A DNA stretch of 64,000 bases from Alkalibacterium iburiense (GTDB lineage: Bacteria; Bacillota; Bacilli; Lactobacillales; Carnobacteriaceae_A): NCBI RefSeq assembly GCF_039521845.1, contig NZ_BAAACW010000017.1:1-64000 (forward strand), read 5' to 3'. Positions within the stretch are counted from its first letter, which is position 1. Each line of letters begins with the position of its first letter. Shown here piece after piece: positions 60,981 to 64,000 of this stretch. The position numbers and the translations under genes are program-made. The notes under the pieces were generated by a model that was not told the origin of the DNA, made no database searches, and was given only the letters and a program-made list of their open reading frames with translations.

Positions 60981-62351
60981 TCACAGCTGTTCAATCAGCA
61001 TGGTTGCAATAGTAAAGTAGATAACTAAACTGATGGAGTCATTAATTGTGGTAATGAATGGACCTGACGCTACCGCTGGATCTATCTTAAATTTAGTGAT
61101 AATAGCCGGTATCGTTGTTCCAATAACGGTGGAAATAGCCACCGTTATAAACATGGACACCGCTATAATGAACGCCAATACAGGGGTTCTATACAAAACT
61201 AAGACGACAACAACCATTACAATAGCTGCCACGGTTCCCATAATCATTCCAGCTCCCAGTTCATTTTTTACAGTCTGGAAAAAAGTTGGGGATTCATTTT
61301 CATCTTCTAAGGTCAAATTACGCACAGCTACAGCCAGAGACTGGGTTCCTACATTACCGGCCGTCGCCATCATAATGGGAATAAATGTGGCCAGCATGAC
61401 CACTTGATTTAATGTTTCTTCGAAAATACCAATTAACCCACCCGTCAACATGCCTAAAAAGAGCAAAACGACAATCCAAGGAATACGTGACTTGGCCGCT
61501 GATAGAGCCGTTGCCACTTTACGGTCATCTTCCGTTTTAGAAATAGCCGCGAACTCATTAAAGTCTTCTGTTGTTTCTTCTTCCAAGACGTCTAAAATAT
61601 CATCGACTGTGACAATCCCAAGCATCACACCACTGTAATCCGTCACAGGTACAGCCAGTAAATCGTAATCTTGAGCTAAGCGGGCCACGACTTCCTGGTC
61701 TTCATCCACACGTACCGCGACGACCTGACTAAACATAATGTTCTCGACCACTTCATTTTTAGGAGATAATAATAAATCTCTCAATGACAGAACGCCGACG
61801 AGTTTACCCATTTCATCTAACACATATAAATAATAAATCGTTTCAGCTTCATGTCCTATTTTACGGAGCATCTGGATGACTTCATCAGTCGTCTGTTTGT
61901 TATTAATCGCGATATATTCCTTTGTCATTATGGACCCAGCCGTTTTTGGCGCATAAGAGAGAATTTCTTGGACATGTTTGCTTTCTTCCTCATCCATCAT
62001 GTTCAAGAGGGCTTTTTTATCTGTTTCTTCACTGTCTAATAAAAATTGAGCCACTTCATCTGCCGGGAGGTAATTGAAGACATCTGCCATGAACTGATCC
62101 GGCAGATACCGTACGGCGGCTTCTTGATCTTCAATTTCCATGTACTCAAATATTTCTGCAAATTCTTCAGCTGATAAAAAATCAGATATTTTTCTTTTTT
62201 TATCCGGATAAAGTAAACGAAAGACTTCTTGCTGATCTCGGTCATGAAGCTGTAGAAATAATTCACGGAAAGTTTCCCGATTATTCGTTTTTGCTGCATG
62301 ATAAATCTGATCATAATACTTCTCTTTTTCCATGTTTATATTTTCCATCAC
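60981..62351 (-). CDS. mgtE: MgtE magnesium transporter (copy A)
   Basis: This 456-residue magnesium channel has an N-terminal MgtE_N superhelical domain (DRDQQEVFRLLYPDKKRKISDFLSAEEFAEIFEYM), two CBS domains, and a C-terminal membrane domain of five segments with the pore motif PIMMATAGNVGTQSLAVAVRNLTLEDE. The CBS and N domains close the pore when Mg2+ binds. It lies 77 bases after a second copy at 62429-63790; the two proteins are alike in length and domain order. Confidence 0.95.
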   Translation of the reverse strand: MMENINMEKEKYYDQIYHAAKTNNRETFRELFLQLHDRDQQEVFRLLYPDKKRKISDFLSAEEFAEIFEYMEIEDQEAAVRYLPDQFMADVFNYLPADEVAQFLLDSEETDKKALLNMMDEEESKHVQEILSYAPKTAGSIMTKEYIAINNKQTTDEVIQMLRKIGHEAETIYYLYVLDEMGKLVGVLSLRDLLLSPKNEVVENIMFSQVVAVRVDEDQEVVARLAQDYDLLAVPVTDYSGVMLGIVTVDDILDVLEEETTEDFNEFAAISKTEDDRKVATALSAAKSRIPWIVVLLFLGMLTGGLIGIFEETLNQVVMLATFIPIMMATAGNVGTQSLAVAVRNLTLEDENESPTFFQTVKNELGAGMIMGTVAAIVMVVVVLVLYRTPVLAFIIAVSMFITVAISTVIGTTIPAIITKFKIDPAVASGPFITTINDSISLVIYFTIATMLIEQL

Positions 62352-62428
62352 GTCCAGCCACCTATTTTCATTTTATAAATCATTAGTCATCTTTGAATCA
62401 TTCTAAAGCTCACCCGGCTTTTTTTCAA

Positions 62429-63790
62429 TTATAAGTAATTCAGTAGCGCTGTAGCAATTGAGAAATAGATAAGTAAACCGAATGCATCATTGATTGTGGT
62501 AATAAAGGGACCACTCGCTATGGCAGGATCCACATTCAACTGGTTGGCAATCGCCGGTATAACGGCTCCCACGACTGTAGAAATCGAAATAGTCAGTAAG
62601 AGTGAAACCGATATGATGAGTGCCAGAACCAGATTCTGATACAAAACTATAACGACCAAAAACATTACAACAGCTGAAGCTAATCCCATCAGCAGGCCTG
62701 CTCCGAATTCATTTTTTATCGTTTGAGCTATTCCTGTTCTTTTGCCACTGTCTGTGTTGATGTTGCGGACAGCAACAGCTAGGGACTGAGTACCCACATT
62801 CCCAGCGGTATCCATAATCATGGGGATAAAGGCAGCTAGTAAGACGACAGATTCTAATGTCTCTTCAAAAAAACTGATTAAGCCACCCACTAATATACTT
62901 AAAAATATGAGTATAATAATCCAAGGAATACGCTGACGGGCCGTATGCAGAATGCCTTGCTCCTTGTCGTCACCTTTACTGTTAATGGCCGCAAACTCTT
63001 GGAAGTCTTCTGTTGCTTCTGCCTCCAAAACGTCCATAACATCATCAAACGTGACAATTCCCTGCATCTTCCCGTCCAATCCTATGATAGGGAGGGCGAG
63101 CAAATCATAATCCTGTATGAGTCTGGCCACTTCTTCCTGGTCCATATCTATCGGTGCTGATATGACTTGATTAGACATAATGGACTCGACAGGAACCTCT
63201 TCTGCTGATAACAACAAGTCTCTCAGGGACAAGACCCCGACGAGTTCTGTTTTATCATTCAATACATAAATATAGTAGATAGTTTCAGCATTCTTCCCGA
63301 TGCTGCGAATAAGATCAATCACAGCGCCTGCAGTCTGTTTATAATGGACAGAAATAAACTCTTTCGTCATAATCGCTCCAGCTGTTTCTGATGCGTATGA
63401 CAGCAGCTCTTTCACTCGCTCAGCCTGGTCTTCATCCATTAACTGCAATAAAGAGCGTGCATTTGTTCCGTCACTATCTGATAAAAATTTCGCTACATCA
63501 TCCGCAGGCATATGTGTAAAGACCTCTCCAATGTATTCATTGGGTAAGTATTCTACGGCATCCTGCTGATCTTTTAAGTCCATCCATTCAAAGAGTTCCG
63601 CAAACTCCTCCGAAGTTAAGAAATAAGAGATTTTTCTTTTTATATCCGGAGAGAGCAAATGAAAGACTTCATGTTGGTCTCTGTCATGTAATTTCAAAAA
63701 TAATTCTCGAAATCGCTCACGGTTATCGTTTTTGGCTGCTTCATATATCTCTTCATATAATTTTTGTTTCGGTGACTTTATTAAATTCAT
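62429..63790 (-). CDS. mgtE: MgtE magnesium transporter (copy B)
   Basis: This 453-residue paralogue has the same architecture: MgtE_N domain, two CBS domains, five membrane segments. The pore segment reads PMIMDTAGNVGTQSLAVAVRN, with Asp where copy A has Ala. The pair probably arose by tandem duplication. A possible leader frame overlaps its start. There is no complete M-box riboswitch upstream, although a GAGGTGAGGC stretch resembles its first element. Confidence 0.93.
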   Translation of the reverse strand: MNLIKSPKQKLYEEIYEAAKNDNRERFRELFLKLHDRDQHEVFHLLSPDIKRKISYFLTSEEFAELFEWMDLKDQQDAVEYLPNEYIGEVFTHMPADDVAKFLSDSDGTNARSLLQLMDEDQAERVKELLSYASETAGAIMTKEFISVHYKQTAGAVIDLIRSIGKNAETIYYIYVLNDKTELVGVLSLRDLLLSAEEVPVESIMSNQVISAPIDMDQEEVARLIQDYDLLALPIIGLDGKMQGIVTFDDVMDVLEAEATEDFQEFAAINSKGDDKEQGILHTARQRIPWIIILIFLSILVGGLISFFEETLESVVLLAAFIPMIMDTAGNVGTQSLAVAVRNINTDSGKRTGIAQTIKNEFGAGLLMGLASAVVMFLVVIVLYQNLVLALIISVSLLLTISISTVVGAVIPAIANQLNVDPAIASGPFITTINDAFGLLIYFSIATALLNYL

Positions 63791-63878
63791 CTTTACACAC
63801 TCCTATACTCTCTTGACTGTTCTTGCTGTCAGACAACTTTTTATATTTTACGCTATTTCTTATGGGACCAGTATCCAA
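63753..63878 (-). CDS. Possible short leader ORF overlapping mgtE copy B
   Basis: A TTG at 63878 has an excellent site (GGAGG nine bases upstream, within GGAGGTGAG) and opens a 41-codon frame that overlaps the mgtE start by 38 bases in another frame. The peptide is Lys/Ser-rich and contains one Pro (MDTGPIRNSVKYKKLSDSK...). It could be a leader that couples translation to mgtE, as leader peptides do in some magnesium transporter genes, but it may equally be chance. Confidence 0.3.
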   Translation of the reverse strand: MDTGPIRNSVKYKKLSDSKNSQESIGVCKDEFNKVTETKII

Positions 63879-63922
63879 GTTGCCTCACCTCCACGTAATA
63901 TGTGAAACGATAGCGTGCTTTA

Positions 63923-63953
63923 AAATAAAAAAACACGCTAAACATGAGCGTGT
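63923..63953 (-). terminator. Terminator at the right edge
   Basis: ACACGCT and AGCGTGT (63933-63953) with T7 on the minus strand. It would end a minus-strand gene entering from the right. Confidence 0.78.
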
Positions 63954-63969
63954 AAAGAACATGAATCTA

Positions 63970-64000
63970 TCAATCATCTTCTAACACCTCTGTCGTTGAG
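63970..64000 (-). CDS. Possible C-terminal end of a gene entering from the right
   Basis: The last 31 bases can encode an acidic tail Ser-Thr-Thr-Glu-Val-Leu-Glu-Asp-Asp followed by TGA, placed 17 bases before the terminator. It is too short to identify. Another frame also ends in a stop nearby, so this is weak. Confidence 0.3.
   Translation of the reverse strand, partial: STTEVLEDD

Noticed and set aside
60981..63790. Frameshift or fusion between the two mgtE genes
   Set aside because: Both frames are complete, about 455 residues each, with separate starts and a 77-base gap.
63791..63900. M-box magnesium riboswitch ahead of mgtE copy B
   Set aside because: Only a GAGGTGAGGC stretch resembles the first M-box element, the distance to mgtE (about 100 bases) is too short for the full fold, and the stretch works as a ribosome-binding site.

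Overview
The window is 64 kb of low-GC chromosome from a Gram-positive bacterium of class Bacilli, most likely order Lactobacillales. The evidence is gene content and order: divergent ccpA/pepQ, a csrRS-like pair next to gnd, yebC next to a comG operon, a pepP-efp-asp23-nusB / xseAB-ispA-tlyA-argR-recN cluster, PepF, IspA, TlyA, a T-box pheST operon, ytxGH and zapA-cvpA-mutS2-trxA. The very acidic exported proteins would fit a Carnobacteriaceae-type lactic acid bacterium, but that family assignment is an inference. There is no prophage, insertion sequence, CRISPR array, tRNA or rRNA. Almost everything is core genome.

Layout. 0.1-4.4 kb: a giant secreted wall hydrolase (glucosaminidase, 11 LysM, M23). 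4.6-6.3 kb: mnmM-like methyltransferase and an ATP-grasp gene broken by one in-frame stop. 6.4-11.3 kb: nucleoside ABC importer (nupQ-P-O and lipoprotein nupN). 11.5-19.7 kb: FtsK/SpoIIIE translocase, acylphosphatase, YidC, a two-component system, gnd and a tiny membrane protein. 19.7-28.3 kb: the recN-to-pepP cluster. 28.3-28.7 kb: a non-coding stretch with nested complementary helices. 28.7-34.2 kb: complete seven-gene comG operon, YebC, VanZ-like protein. 34.3-42 kb: PepF, NlpC/P60 hydrolase, TrhO, class A PBP. 42-47.8 kb: CcpA, PepQ, a flavin-type lipoprotein, YtxH/YtxG, MscS, a CbpB-like CBS protein. 48-56.6 kb: phosphoesterase, RdgB, MurI, YslB, FAD protein, an unknown small protein, TrxA, MutS2, CvpA, ZapA. 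56.7-63.8 kb: pheST with T-box, a frameshifted HxlR regulator, and two tandem MgtE transporters.

How the genes work together. Several loci serve the cell envelope and division (LysM hydrolase, P60 hydrolase, PBP1A, MurI, YidC, ZapA, FtsK). Others serve purine nucleoside uptake, DNA uptake and repair (comG, RecN, ExoVII, MutS2), translation of difficult motifs (EF-P, YebC), and metabolic signalling (CcpA, CbpB, CsrRS-like). I found no convincing undescribed multi-gene system. The points most worth checking are the structured non-coding region at 28500-28671, two genes each broken by a single-base lesion (ATP-grasp, HxlR), a candidate WalR operator before the P60 gene, a candidate flavinylated lipoprotein, and a possible leader peptide before mgtE. 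Start codons were moved from the longest open frame where ribosome-binding sites and family length argued for it, and each case is noted.
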